64,000 nucleotides of DNA from Hippophae tibetana (taxonomy: Eukaryota; Streptophyta; Magnoliopsida; Rosales; Elaeagnaceae). The notes below the pieces were generated by a model. That model was not told the origin of the DNA. It did not search any database and saw nothing but the letters and a program-made list of their open reading frames with translations. The position numbers and the translations under genes are program-made. Where the stretch lies: the NCBI GenBank assembly GCA_037013495.1, contig CM072810.1, positions 110,739,898 through 110,803,897 on the forward strand, in the 5' to 3' direction. Below are positions 50,176-62,629 of this stretch, piece by piece (position 1 is the stretch's first letter; each line of letters opens with the position of its first letter).

Positions 50176-50656
50176 TGTTGAGTAAAATTTAGAATACATA
50201 ACTCTAAATTTACTAATATTGGATCCAAACAAGTAAAAAACTACTTGTATTATACCCACTATAACATCTTTTAAAGGTAACTCACAAATTGAAGAGAAAT
50301 ACAAATACTTAAAGAGAAAGCTCTCAACTCACACTTAAACTAAGAATACAAAGACTTATTTGTTTTTGATGGAATGATTAAACCAAATGCAAGGTAGGCT
50401 ATTTATAGTACTCACTATGCAATCTACACCACACAAATATAAAACTAAGAAATAATTCTAGTCACACAAATATTATCTACACACTTCTCTTTTCTACATC
50501 CTTCAACCACCATATTTATTCATCCTTCAATCACCCCATTTATTTCTTTACATTCTTCAACCACTCCATTTATTTTCTTACATCATTCAATCACTCCATT
50601 TATTTTCTTACATTATTCAATCACTCCATTTATTATGTTAGTATTGATTTTCAACA
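50176..50656 (-). repeat. Right LTR of copia element 2, with internal short tandem repeats
   Basis: Begins TGTTGAGTAAAATTT and ends GATTTTCAACA. It is longer than the left LTR because of an array of four or so units of about 30-35 bp, of the form CATTCAATCACTCCATTTATT, at about 50490-50635. Confidence 0.9.
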
Positions 50657-51349
50657 GGTTTCGTTTCCATTTTTTTTGTGAGGGATGTAACACCTTTATT
50701 TATATAAGTGCAAGATCATTGTGGTAGTTCTTCCCTACTATATTCGTTTGATTATTCTATACTTTTGTTCATTATCTCACTTTTTCGTATATTCTTTCTC
50801 CTATCTTCTATTTATTCTATATCAATTTGATATTATAATTTACCAAAAAATTGTTTTCTTAAACGAAATTGTATCTCTTTAAATAAAAAAAAGTAGAATT
50901 TTTTTCCTACTTGAAAAAAACAATCGCAAACCTAATGTTGCTAGCCATCTGGCACAACCACCACCATTCCTCACCCTCAAGCTCAAGTATCACCAACATC
51001 TCCAACAATTATAAGTCGTTTAAGCACCATCGATGTAGATAACTTATTAGTACATTTATTACCTCACCCATGCGATATACCAAGTCATTTTTTTCATCAT
51101 AGTTAGTGCTCAAGGCTACCATTCTTGGCCTTGATTTCCATCGAGCTTTCTTCAGCCACACATATCATTTCCCCATCATCTTTGACAAAAAAATTTCAAC
51201 ACCATTAGCCATTCAAACACCACAGTTTCTGAAAAAAAAAACAATTTTTGAAAAAAAATTGATTCTAAAAAAATTCACAAATTAAACTATTTTTTTTTGT
51301 TTTGTAGGTTATTCAATTTTATCTTACCATGAAAATTCATAAACTTGAA
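50657..51349. other. Repeat-derived sequence between copia element 2 and the gypsy-like fragment
   Basis: AT-rich with T-rich tracts. A stretch near 50700-50840 (TTTATATAAGTGCAAG, then CT-rich) resembles the end of an LTR and may belong to the gypsy-type fragment. No gene. Confidence 0.4.
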
Positions 51350-52560
51350 TAAGAATTTCATCCACTTAAGAAACAAGTTAATGGTATGGACTCTTATTTC
51401 ACAACCTTAATACATAATTTAAACTTAAGAGGTGACTTCCATTACCCAACAGTTAAAGATTCTTATTCAATAGGTTATCCATCAACAATAAGTAAAAAAA
51501 GATAAGGTAGTTGATGAATATTATGGCCCAATTTTTTTATCAAACCCCACAATCTAACCTGATGACCCCTATTTATGGACACAATAACTTTCCAATTGAT
51601 AAATCTCGAGCTTATAAAATACAATCACCCTTTCAATTTGAAAACTATGATGTCCCTTATGAATACCTTTATGCACCATAAAAACACCCGTTCATCCACC
51701 CCAAGTTACTCAGACGTGCCTTGCTATCCCAATGCCACACAACATGCACTTGGCAAATTTCATCATGGCTATAATGAGTTTAGTGAAATTCATTGAAAAA
51801 TCAGATAGTTTCTCTTGATTTTGATGAAAAACTTGACCCTAATCCTTTATTGCTTGGATATTTAATATGGATGTTTTTTTTGAGTGATACAACATGTTTG
51901 ATTAACACTTTATTAGTTTTTTCAAAATAAAGCTCATTTGTTCGATATGAAACAAAATTTGAAAGAAAAATATCTACTTGCCTACCATAAAGATCAATTA
52001 CTAGACCAACTTCTAGGCCTGACACTAAGAGACAAGCATCTCTTAGTGTCTCTACATAAATGGCTCGATTTGAGGAACTCTTTCTTCGATGTGAAGTCCA
52101 AGAGGAACCTTTACTTGTTGTTTCTTGATTTGTTCATAGTCTTTGGAATGACATTGAATGAGAGATTGTTCCATATTCACCTATGTAAGTAGATGAGGCT
52201 TTCCATAAAGCTCGAGAGATAAAAAAAAATACCTTATACTTAAAAGGTTATGTTCGACCTAATGAAACATTGAGCCAAACCACCATTTGAATACCACCTG
52301 AGTCTTTAACACAACCTTTTCCAAAAGATCATTAATTTGTTTCATGGCTCCCAAATTGAATGTCACCATTGTCATGTTAAGAGTCATATTGCTTCTCGTT
52401 TCCCTAATTGTACATTGACTCTTAACCATAAAAACATTGATTAATCATACCAGAGGCCAATTATGTTTATCCACTTGATCCCACATATTTAGATTTATGC
52501 AATGAAGATGTCGATGGTACCATTCCACAGGTCTAGTAAACTTATTTGTCCTTACTCATT
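51350..52560 (+). mobile_element. Ty3/gypsy-type gag fragment
   Basis: Plus-strand translation contains gag-like phrases of the gypsy type (MARFEELFLRCEVQEEP, then VSRFVHSLWNDIEREI) and a CxxC zinc-knuckle-like section near 52.35 kb. No integrase or reverse transcriptase follows. A CT- and AT-rich LTR-like segment with CTATAAATAAAACC (about 52740) lies downstream. It is a broken, gag-only remnant. Confidence 0.6.
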
Positions 52561-52959
52561 AGAGTTGAGGTTTTCTCATTTAGAGAGAATTAATGGAAAT
52601 CTAACTATAAATTAGTTGAAATTTAATATTTATCCGTTATCTCGTTTATTTATTTAATATTTGAATTTGAATTTATCTTTTATATTATTATTTAAAATTT
52701 TATTAACTAGTTTATAATTATTTAGTTTGTTATTTCAATTCTATAAATAAAACCTAGTATTGTATTTATTTATCAAACCTATAATGAATTAAGTATTACT
52801 TATTAGTTTTATTACTCTCTTATTATATTTGTCCAATTATTCTTCTCTTTTATCTATTCTACATCATTTTTGTGCCCCACTTCGTAATAATAGAACATAT
52901 GTACTCTTTTAATGAAAGGTACATGTCACCATTGACGTCCTTCACCTAGTTTAAAACAA
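52561..52959. other. LTR-like AT-rich segment after the gypsy-type fragment
   Basis: It contains CTATAAATAAAACCTAG near 52740 and CT-rich sequence similar in style to 50700-50840, so the two may be the LTR remnants of the gypsy-type element. I could not fix the ends. Confidence 0.35.
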
Positions 52960-53455
52960 ACGGTCGGATAAGTTCATATTGATTTTGAAATTTATTTATA
53001 AATTATTATCATATATAAAACACGATATACATAAATTTAAATTTTATATTAATATTTTTTGTAAAAATATTATTATTTATAGTCACAACTAAAAAAATTA
53101 AAAGAATAAGAAGTATGTCTATAAAATTATTAAATTATTATAAACATTTATATTTGTTTTTAAGTTAAAATAATAATTTAATATAATTATGATATGAATA
53201 ATATTAAAATATAACATATTATAAAATAAAATATTTATTTATTTATACTCTAATAATAATTCGATTTTTATGAGATATAACGGATTTTAAAATATGCAAA
53301 TCCGAGTTCGATCTGAATTGAACGGATTGTTTAATTTTTAATTAAATTTAATATGATTATAAAATTTATTAATTAAATTCGATTAGATGATAAAATTAAA
53401 TTTTTTTAATTTAAATAAATTGATTAAATTATTTATTCATCTATAAACATAAATC
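52960..53455 (-). mobile_element. Dispersed repeat, copy B
   Basis: Matches the reverse complement of 35750-36345 over about 450 bp at roughly 75-80% identity by eye. No coding frame. The ends are not precisely defined. Confidence 0.65.
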
Positions 53456-54351
53456 TCTTAAGAGCAGTTTGGAGGCAATAGTTCTGAGGTGGCTTGGTTT
53501 ACGAGGATGAAATTTATACAAGATGATATATGGAAGTTCTCATTAAACTGGCATGTTATGCACCATTTCTAAGTCTTATACAACATCTTTAAGGATATAG
53601 TATAAATTTAAAGAATATTTTTTTAATACAAATATTAAAAATATATAAATTTATTTATATATTTTCACAAATTTATTAAAATAACTTTCAAATTTAAAAA
53701 ATATCTATTTAATTTTTTTAACACATATCATATAATAATTGAAAATTATATCTAACAAATATAAGATGTTGCTTTTAACACCATGCTACTTAACTGATTG
53801 CTATCTAACAAAACATAAGATAAAAACAATCATCAAGAAGTTACATTTTTTTTAACTAAAATTATTGTTTAATCGTGCAACTTTAAAAAAATTATTTATA
53901 AATAAGATAATCATTAATATTTTTACATATAAAAAAATATTAATTATCATTTTATTTATAAAAAATAACTATAAAATAATTTTTGTTGACAAATTTTTTT
54001 AAATAAATATTTACGAACATATGTACATCATTTATTCACACTTTATCAAATAAAAAAAATTATAAATATAATTGTTAAAAATATTATCGTCATTTATCTT
54101 ATTTTATAATTAGAATATCTTGATAATTTTTATTTATTTTTAAATAAATTTAACATGAATATTTTATTATTATTTTTATAAATAAAATGTTTAAATATTA
54201 TTTTTTAAAAATTAAAAAAAATTAAATAATAACTTTTATATAAATAAGAAGATTAATATTATTTTTAATAGTACTCGAATGATTGCCACATCTAACAAAA
54301 ATATAAGGTCATACTTTTACCACCGATTTGTCTTAAATTAAGTGCAAGTAA

Positions 54352-54403
<52 letters not shown>
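54352..54403. repeat. (GT)n(TA)n microsatellite
   Basis: GTGTGTG followed by about 22 TA units. Confidence 0.97.
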
Positions 54404-54406
<3 letters not shown>

Positions 54407-54610
54407 ATACATTAATATGTAGTAGTGCAGGTGTTCGGTTATGAATGGATGTCACCTAAATATTAATATTAGTCGATAAATATATGAATAAAATATCTTT
54501 TTATAGAATCAGTATAGCACAAAAGTCACGTACAATAATTCGGCTTGCTTGATTCTAATTTCTCATATCCGACGCAGACGCCGCAGCTTTACGAGACCTA
54601 ACCGTTCATT

Positions 54611-54776
54611 GACACGTGTTAGATATCGCCATGCCTAAAATGGGCAAACACGTAACCTACTACCCTCATTAATTTTAATAGCGACACGTGTCTTAGAACA
54701 GACAACTTGTTGTATGACTCCAAAAGAGCATTACGAAGTAGAAAGACAAAAGTCGTGATAAGTTGGACTACGTGTC
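54611..54776. promoter_or_regulatory. Cluster of four ACGT-core boxes (G-box/ABRE type)
   Basis: GACACGTGTT at 54611, CACGTA at 54649, the perfect palindrome GACACGTGTC at 54683-54692, and TACGTGTC at 54769, all inside a GC-richer island about 2.4 kb upstream of the AFP start codon. Such boxes bind bZIP factors of the ABI5/ABF class. Whether they control AFP is inference. Confidence 0.5.
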
Positions 54777-56971
54777 GCTCTTGTCCCGATTCCTTTCCGC
54801 CACTTGGCTCGCCAAAAACTTTACCAATTTTTTAACTTCGTTTTTGGGTTGCTTCGGATTCCTCTTTTCTCTCTCATTAAGAGTAATAATTTTATATTTT
54901 TAATATATTTTTAATATTTACTCTAAATAATAATAATAATATTTTTTTAATTAAAATAATTTTATTTTTAAATATTGTCTTAAAAATATCAAAAATATTT
55001 AATCATTAAACTAAATATATTATTATGTTTATAAAATATAAAAAATAATTTAAAATTTTCATAAATTGAATTGTATATCAAATAACAATGAAATTTAACT
55101 ATTTGAAATAATAATTTTTTTAATACAATCCAATATATCAATTCGTTAATTTAATATCATCCAAAAATATTCTAATATATTCGTTAGTTTAAGATATTAA
55201 AATTTTATTTTTATTACATTTTTTTCCTTAAATTTTGAGATGATATATTAATGATACACTCGTTTAAAAAAATATTAATTTATTATTTAATTTGAGATTT
55301 TTTAGCGGTGTATTATTACACATAGATATTTAAAAAATATTTTTAAATAATTAATTAATTTATTGTGTTAAATTTTTTTATGAATATTATTTAATTAATT
55401 TATTATTTAAATATATTCTAATATTGCATATATTATTATATATGTGAAAAATATAAATTATATTAAATTGATATATTTATTTAAATTATAATAGTATTAA
55501 GATATCATGTAAAAAATCTAAAAAAAGTATTAAAAATAAAATTATGATATTATTAACATAATAAATTTTTAATATTAAGATTTAGTTTTGTTTTAAGAGT
55601 CTTTCTATCCCTTTTTATGATATATAGTAATAAAGTTTAAATAATTATACTATATTTTGTGATAAAATAAATGAAAATTTATTAAATAAAAAATAATCAT
55701 ACAAGATTAATATATTATATTTAAAATTAATTAAAATAAAAAAATAACTTATTATATCAAAATTTATTTTAGATAATTAATATATACATCAATAAATTAA
55801 ATTAAATTTGATTTTAATATAAATAAAATAAAAATAAAAATTATTTTTATTTTTATTATTATTATTGATTAAATTATCAAAAAAATTAAAACATTAAAGC
55901 CTTTCAAAGTCGTCCCCAGACGATCGCCTAGAGAACCTAAGAGTTGAACGGCTCTACTTCTACTTTTCATTTTGCATTTATTCAATATATTTTTTATTTA
56001 TTTTTAAATTTGTAAAGTTATATATTAAAAAATAAAAAATAAAAAATAAGTGATTTAAATTTTACTAATATGTAACATATAGTATTCAAATATTAACTTA
56101 AAAAATTTATATTATTTATAAATATTATATTAATATTTTTTAATTAACATGAGATATTATATTAAAATTTAATATATGACTTATTTCTCATGTTTAAAAC
56201 ATATTTTTTTAGATCATACTTTTTATAAAAAAATTAATTATAATAAATAATTTTATTATTAAAATATTATTTATTTTTATATTAACTAATTAATATGACT
56301 AAAATTTAAATAATCAATATGATTAAAACTTAAATATTTAATAAAAATAAAATAATTATTAATATTAATTATTTTAAAATAATAATAATTTAATAAAAAA
56401 TTATTAAAATAATAATTTATTTTATTTTTAAAATTAAAATTAAGAATTGTTTTTTGTAATCTGTAACTAAACTCCAACAAATTTAAACCCTACCATGCGT
56501 CATCTTATATTTTACTTTTCTCGTTTCTAACACAGATATTTTTCTCTAAAAATATATTAGATAAATTTAATAACTATTGTAATTAAAGTATTCACGTTTG
56601 ATAATTTTTTTACAATAATTTAACAAATTAATTTTAAAAATAATAATTTATTTCATATGATTAAATTTTACATTTTTTTATTTTTAATATAAATATTTTT
56701 TAAAACATAAACAAATAAATAAAAATAATATTATATTTTTTCAAAATTAATATATTAAACTATTATTAAAATAATACTAAATTTAAGTAATCATTTCTTA
56801 AAAAAACTACCGCACTTGTCCGGTCCCTATCCTAAAAAATATAAATAAATAAAAAATAAAATAAAAAGTAGAAAAGGAAGGAGCCGTTTCAGTTTTGGGG
56901 TTGTTTTATGGTGTGGGTTTTGAATTGAATGTGTTTCGTTTGGTATTCTCTGACCATTACTATACTTGGGC

Positions 56972-56978
56972 TATAAAG
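56972..56978 (+). promoter_or_regulatory. TATA box of the AFP gene
   Basis: TATAAAG about 145 bp upstream of the start codon, with a plausible leader from about 57000. Confidence 0.5.
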
Positions 56979-57118
56979 ATGAACAAGTTTCTGCAGATTG
57001 GTTTTCCTCGAGCAGACATTGATAGAAGTTTTTTCTTTGGATCGGCGATTATGTAGCTGTTAAAGCATAAATTTTATATTTTTATCGGAGGAAAAAGAAA
57101 AACTTCTCTTGGTAAAAC

Positions 57119-57869
57119 ATGGGTGAGGCTAATGAAGGTAGAAGCAGAGGATTAATAGCAAACCTTTCTTTGCCAATGGAGAAATACCCAAAAGATCTCC
57201 TACAAAGATTGACGTGTAACAGCAATACCCAGCAATCCCAAAACTTTGCTTCTAATGATGAAGAAGATTCTGAAGAGCTTGAGCTAAATCTTGGGCTTTC
57301 ATTGGGTGGTAGATTTGGGGTTGATAAGAATGATAAGAAGAAGCTAATCAGATCGTCATCTATTGCAGGAACTATACCACTTTTTAGAGAGGAAGAGTCC
57401 ACTAAAATGCAACCATTTTCTCACCCAAATCTTACTAGAACATCCTCTCTTCCAACGGAGACAGAGGAGTGGAGGAAGAGGAAAGATTTACAAACCTTAA
57501 GAAGAATGGCGGCTAAAAGAAGAAGGTCAGAGAAGCAGAGGAACTCAGCGAAGGCTGAGAAAGAAGGTTGTTCTTTGGCTGAAGAAAAGAGAGAGATTGA
57601 GGGAAGGCTTGGATTGAATTTGAGTGATATTAAGCAACAATATGATGTGTCTAATAACACCCTTAACTCGATTGGTGTTCAATCTTTTGGTTTACCCACT
57701 TGGGCTGTAGTTGATAGACAATCTGTTCTTGGTGATGGGACTGATTTAGTGGCAAAAGGGAAATCTGATGGGTTCTTGGGATTTGGACAACCCAGTTCAC
57801 AAGGATCTATGGAGTCACAAGGAGGGAGTTCATCAGGGATATCAGAATTGGAGAGTAAACCCCCTCTAG
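57119..57869 (+). CDS. AFP: AFP/Ninja-family protein, first coding exon (C-terminal exon not in view)
   Basis: The exon encodes 250 codons plus one base and ends at the donor CTAG/GTAATTT (57869). Residues 54-62 (LELNLGLSL) are an EAR repression motif in the family's first conserved block. Residues 117-141 (EEWRKRKDLQTLRRMAAKRRR and following) are the basic, nuclear-localising second block. Residues 228-248 (QGSMESQGGSSSGISELESK) are the conserved end of the first exon in this family. These proteins bind ABI5-type bZIP factors and recruit TOPLESS co-repressors to damp ABA responses. The third conserved block, the Jas-like C-terminus, should be on a second exon. None is found between here and the end of the window; a 4.9-kb copia element lies in that interval. 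The gene may be intact with a very long intron or may be truncated. Confidence 0.88.
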
Positions 57870-58233
57870 GTAATTTAAAAGCTTGCTCTCTATGTATGCA
57901 TTTTTCTAATGAGATTTGCGGTATTTTGGGTTAAGGCCATTGAGATTGCTATAATTATGTTTGACATGGTTTCAGATTAGGTTTGTGTGATTTTGTTTGA
58001 TTTGATTCATTGAGGTTAATTAGGTTTTGATTCATTGAGTATTTGAGTCTATGTTTTCCTGTATTATGATGTATCTTATGCGTTAGTTGTTTTAGATAGG
58101 ATGATTCATGTGTTTGAATTGGGTTTTCTGTGCAAAATTTGAATGTTAACTTGGTATCTTATTACCAAATAGTAATTCTTTTGCCACACGTCTCTTTGTT
58201 CTTTAGATGAAGAACTGGTATTCTCTGTTTTGA
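57870..58233 (+). other. Start of the AFP intron
   Basis: T-rich intron-like sequence from the donor to the left LTR of copia element 3. No coding content; the open frame running on to 57934 is read-through past the donor. Confidence 0.6.
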
Positions 58234-58669
58234 TGGGACAAAATATGTAAAAATAAAATAAATTTTATTGTATAAAATAATAATACCGATAATTTAGCCG
58301 TTTTATCCTTAAATTTGGGCTACATCCACGGAATAAACTCCAAAAAAATATTTCTTTTATTAATAAAATTAATGGGTACAAAGTGAAAGCCAATAAAAAA
58401 ATTAAGATAAACCTAAAATATTGACACACAATATTTTCCAAACTCACTATTTTGTGTCTCATCTTTGAGAAAAATATCCTAAATATTTTTCTAAAATATT
58501 CTCTTCTACTCTCTCACACACATAACATTATTTTTCATCAAAGGAAATAGTTCCTTTAACTTTGTTTTGTTTCTCAAAAATATTTTTTTATTTTATGAAT
58601 TTGTCAAATGTGAATGCACCTAAAAAAATTATTTTATTTTCTTTCCCTTCCACTAGGATGGGACATACA
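58234..58669 (-). repeat. Left LTR of copia element 3
   Basis: Begins TGGGACAAAATATG, ends GGACATACA, and is followed by the pyrimidine tract CTCCCTCTC. It shares many words with the right LTR, such as CCAAACTCACTATTTTGT. Confidence 0.75.
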
Positions 58670-61600
58670 AATCTCCCTCTCTGGATTACATGGAGGGTTC
58701 CACCAATCCAACAGTTAAACGACATTATTCAAAATTTTGTTTTGAAAGAATTTTCAACGTGCATGATCCATTTTTCTCCATTACATCCCTAATTCAGTGA
58801 TATCTTATATCAATATGTTTTGATCTCGAATGAAATGAGACATTCTTTCTAAGGTGGATAACACTCTGATTATCACAAAATAATTAATAACTGTCTTGTT
58901 ACAACCTAAGTTCTTTCAAGAACTTTTTCATCCATAGCAACTCTTTATATGCTTCCGTTGTTGCTATAAACTCTGTTTCTATAGTAGACAGTACAACACA
59001 TTTTTGTAATTTTGATTGACATGACACAATTCCCCCTACAAATGTAATCAGGTAACTTGAAATGAATTTTCTGGAATCCATATCACCAGTCATATCTATA
59101 TCTGAAAATCCATTTCATTGTAGCCCAATATTTCATTCCAGGATTTGAAAGGAATCTATTCACAACTCTAACTGCATGAATGATATCTGGCTGTGTACAA
59201 ACCATTGCATATATCAGACTTTCAACTGTTGAAGCATATGAAACCTTTTTCATTTCTTCCTTCTCTGTCTGTAGAAGGGTTTTGCTTAGAACTTAGTTTA
59301 AAATGATTAGCAAGAGGATAACTAATCGTTTTAGTCTTGTCCATATGAAATCTCTGAAGTACTTTCTCAATGTACACTTGTGACAACTATGATTTCTTAG
59401 CGTCTCTGTCTCTAATAATACTTATGCCAAGAATCTGTTTACTCTAATTCTTTCATGGTAAAAAACTTACTCAACTGCTTTCAAGTTGTTGATTTTGGAA
59501 ATATTCTGACTAACAATCAACATATCATCCACATAGAGCAAAAAAATAATAAAATCATTATCAGAGAATTTTTGCACAAAAAAACAATGGTTTGAAGTAG
59601 TCTTTTTGTGGCCTTGCTTCTCCATAACAGACTCATTTTTGTACCATTGTCTCGGTGTCCATTTTAAGTTGTAGAGGCTTTTCTTCAATTTGCAAACATA
59701 GTTATATTTTCCCTTTTGCTTGAAATCCTTTGGTTGTTCCACGTATATCTCTTCTTCCAATTCACCATGTAGGAAGGCAGTTTTGACATTCATTTGATCA
59801 ACCTCCAGGTCAAGACTTGTTGCTAACCTCAGCACAGTACGGATGGATGTCATTTTCACAACTGGTGAGAAAATCTCATCAAAGTCAACTTTTTTTCTTT
59901 GGTTGAATCATTTGACAACCAGTTTGGATTTGTATCGCAGACTGGAACTATGTTTTTCATGCTTCACCCTGAACACCCATTTATTTTTCAAAGCCTTCTC
60001 CCCTTTAGGTTTCATCAGCTCAAAATTTTGTTCTCATACAATTATTTCATCTCATCTTGCATGGCTTCTATCTGTTTTTGTTTGAATTCGTTATCTATGG
60101 CTTCTTCATAACTCTCAAGTTCTCACCCATCAGTGAAAGTTACATACTCATATAGAGGATATGTGATAGAGGGTCGTCTTAGTCTATCACTTCTTCTTAG
60201 TGGACAAGAGAAGTCACAGGTATTGGTGCTGGATAATGAACATCATCATTTCCCTTATCTTCAAAACCAACTTTTATGGGAGCATCATCTTCATCAGTTG
60301 GATAAACCTAGTCTTTATCTCCAACTTGTCTTGGCATTGATGTTGGAGGAATTAATTCTAAATTTGATGAGTCACCATTGTAATTAGCAACATCTTTCTT
60401 CATTTTGACAATATCTTCAATGGTTTCATATTCAACAAATACAACATCATGGCTCTTGATAAGTCTTTTTGCAATCGGATCATAAAATTTATAGCCAAAT
60501 TGATCTTGACCATAGCCAATAAAAATACACTTTCTTGTCTTGGCATTAAGTTTAGATCTCTCATCCTTGGGAGTATAGGGTGAAAGATTTAACACATGCA
60601 ATTGGAAGTATAGGGTGAAAGATTTAACACATGCAATTGGGAGTATAGGGTGAAAGATTTAACACATGCAATTGGGAGTATTGCTTTACTCCATAAAGTT
60701 TTAGGCAACTTTGTATGTGAGAGTAGACATTTGACTCTCTCCATCAAAGTTATGTTCATCCTCTTAGTTAAGTCATTCAGCTGTGGTGTCTTTGGAGGTG
60801 TCATATGATGTTGAATACCATGTTTTTTGCAGTAATCATGAAAAAGTTCTATATATTCTCCATTATTATCTATCCGAATGTACTTCAGCTTCTTTCCAAT
60901 CTGTCTTTTAATTAAGGTATGAATTTTTTTGAATACATCTAGCACCTTATCTTTTGTCTTTTGAAGATATACCCGCATCTTCTTTGAATGATCATCAATG
61001 AAAGTTACAAAGTATTGAGCACTATCAATTGACTTGACATTGGTCCACACAAATCTGAATGAATCATATTTAAAATATTATTCATTCTGGAAGGAAGGAA
61101 ATTTTTGAAAGCAACTCTGTTTTGTTTTCCTGCTAGACAACCAACACATTTCTTCAAATATACTTCATCCATTTTGGGTAGTATCTTCTTCCTGGCTAGA
61201 CTTGTCATATCTTTTTCACTGATATGATTGAGTCTCTTATGCCATAATTCAATTGCATTGTCTTTCTCCACAACATTTACTGTGTCGGTGGAGAGTTTTG
61301 CTTGCATTATATATAGAGTTGTATGTTTCTCACCTCTAGCCACTACTAAAGAGCTTTTTGTAAGTTTCTATTTGTCATAAATGAAGGACAATATCCTTTA
61401 TTTGCAAGTTTGCATACAAAGATCAAATTTAAGCGCATATTTGAAATATGCTTGACATCCTTCATAAATAATTTGGTTTCATTCTCTATTTCCAAGCAAA
61501 CATCTCCTCTGTCAAAGATTACGGCCTTTTATTTCCCATTCTAACAACACCAAAATTTCCATGTATGTATGATGAGAAAAATTTTCTACGCGATGTAGCA

Positions 61601-62629
61601 TGAATTGTAGCACTATTATCAATCATCCAGTTGGTCTCATGTAATGCAAGATTGATAAAATCTTCATCATAAATGATATTGAACTCTTCTATGGTATTTG
61701 TTTGCTCATCATCATTGTTGTTGTCTTTCTTCACTGTTTTGTCTTTGTTCGTTTTATGTTCCTTCTTGAACACCTGAAATTTTTTCTTGATATGACTTCC
61801 TCTTTTAGTGATGGAATTCAACATTAGCATATTTTGATGTCTTTATTCTTGCCTATGAGTTTTTGTTCTCTGTGCTGTCTTCTTTCTCTTGACTTTGTGA
61901 TAAGGGCTTATGTTTTTGAATCTGTCTCTGTTCTGTTTCTAATATGACAATATGACTTCTACAATCACTTCAAACTCCATCTTGCCTTTCGCATAAGTCA
62001 GAGTTATTGTGAGATGATTATATGATGAGGGTAGTGATCCTAACAACATCACAACTTTCTCTTTATCATCGAAACTCACATTAAATCTTGCCTAAGTGAG
62101 AAAGTTTTCTATTGAAATTGCTAATGTGCTGTATCATTCTCACATTATCTTCCTTTCTCATCTGATATAGCTCTTTCCACAAATAAAATTTATTGGCAAG
62201 GTTCTTTGATATGCACATGTTTTCTCGAGTTTTCTATGTTTTTTTGCAATCTTGTAATTTTTTGATTCAATATTTTGCAAGACACTATCTAAGAGATTTA
62301 AACGGATTATATTGGCTGTAATCTCATCTATCTCCTCTCATTATTCCTCGGTGGCGGTTGTTACCTTGTTTTTTTTTTTCCAGCAATGCCTTATAGACCT
62401 TCTGTTGAATGAGAATATCTTTTATCCTCTTTTGCCATAAAGAGATTATTATTGCCATTAAATTTCTCAATATCTATCTTCTAGCTTGACATTTTTTTCT
62501 TGTTGTTTCTATTTCTACAAATAAATACACCATGAACTTAATAAAATCTTTTCTGATGTGTTAGATCAGACTATACTGTAACCACAGAACATACTGAGAT
62601 TTTATTAGACCAACTTTGATACCAGTTAC

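Larger units (their letters stand above)
45700..50656 (-). mobile_element. Ty1/copia LTR retrotransposon 2, broken
   Basis: A minus-strand element with LTRs of 354 bp (left) and 481 bp (right). The flanks are AGTTT and GGTTT, an imperfect 5-bp target duplication. Parts in element order: primer-binding site for initiator tRNA-Met (50162-50173), gag (about 49.3-50.1 kb) with a zinc knuckle, protease (about 48.7-49.2 kb, with a [13 protein letters not shown] active-site phrase), integrase (about 47.9-48.7 kb), reverse transcriptase (about 46.5-47.6 kb) and RNase H (about 46.2-46.4 kb), then a purine-rich tract beside the left LTR. The protein pieces look closest to the Tork group, tentatively. 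LTR divergence is roughly 10% by eye, older than copia element 1. Several breaks are present. Confidence 0.92.
53456..56971. other. AT-rich intergenic region upstream of the AFP gene
   Basis: Mostly low-complexity AT-rich DNA. It holds a long TA microsatellite (54352-54403), a GC-richer island with ACGT boxes (54540-54840), and the AFP promoter from about 56800. No gene seen. Confidence 0.55.

Noticed and set aside
54352-54403. TA run as a functional origin or attachment site
   Set aside because: It is an ordinary plant dinucleotide microsatellite.
57082-57402. 106-codon minus-strand frame opposite the AFP exon
   Set aside because: It is an antisense shadow rich in Ser and Leu, mirroring the acidic and basic codons of AFP.
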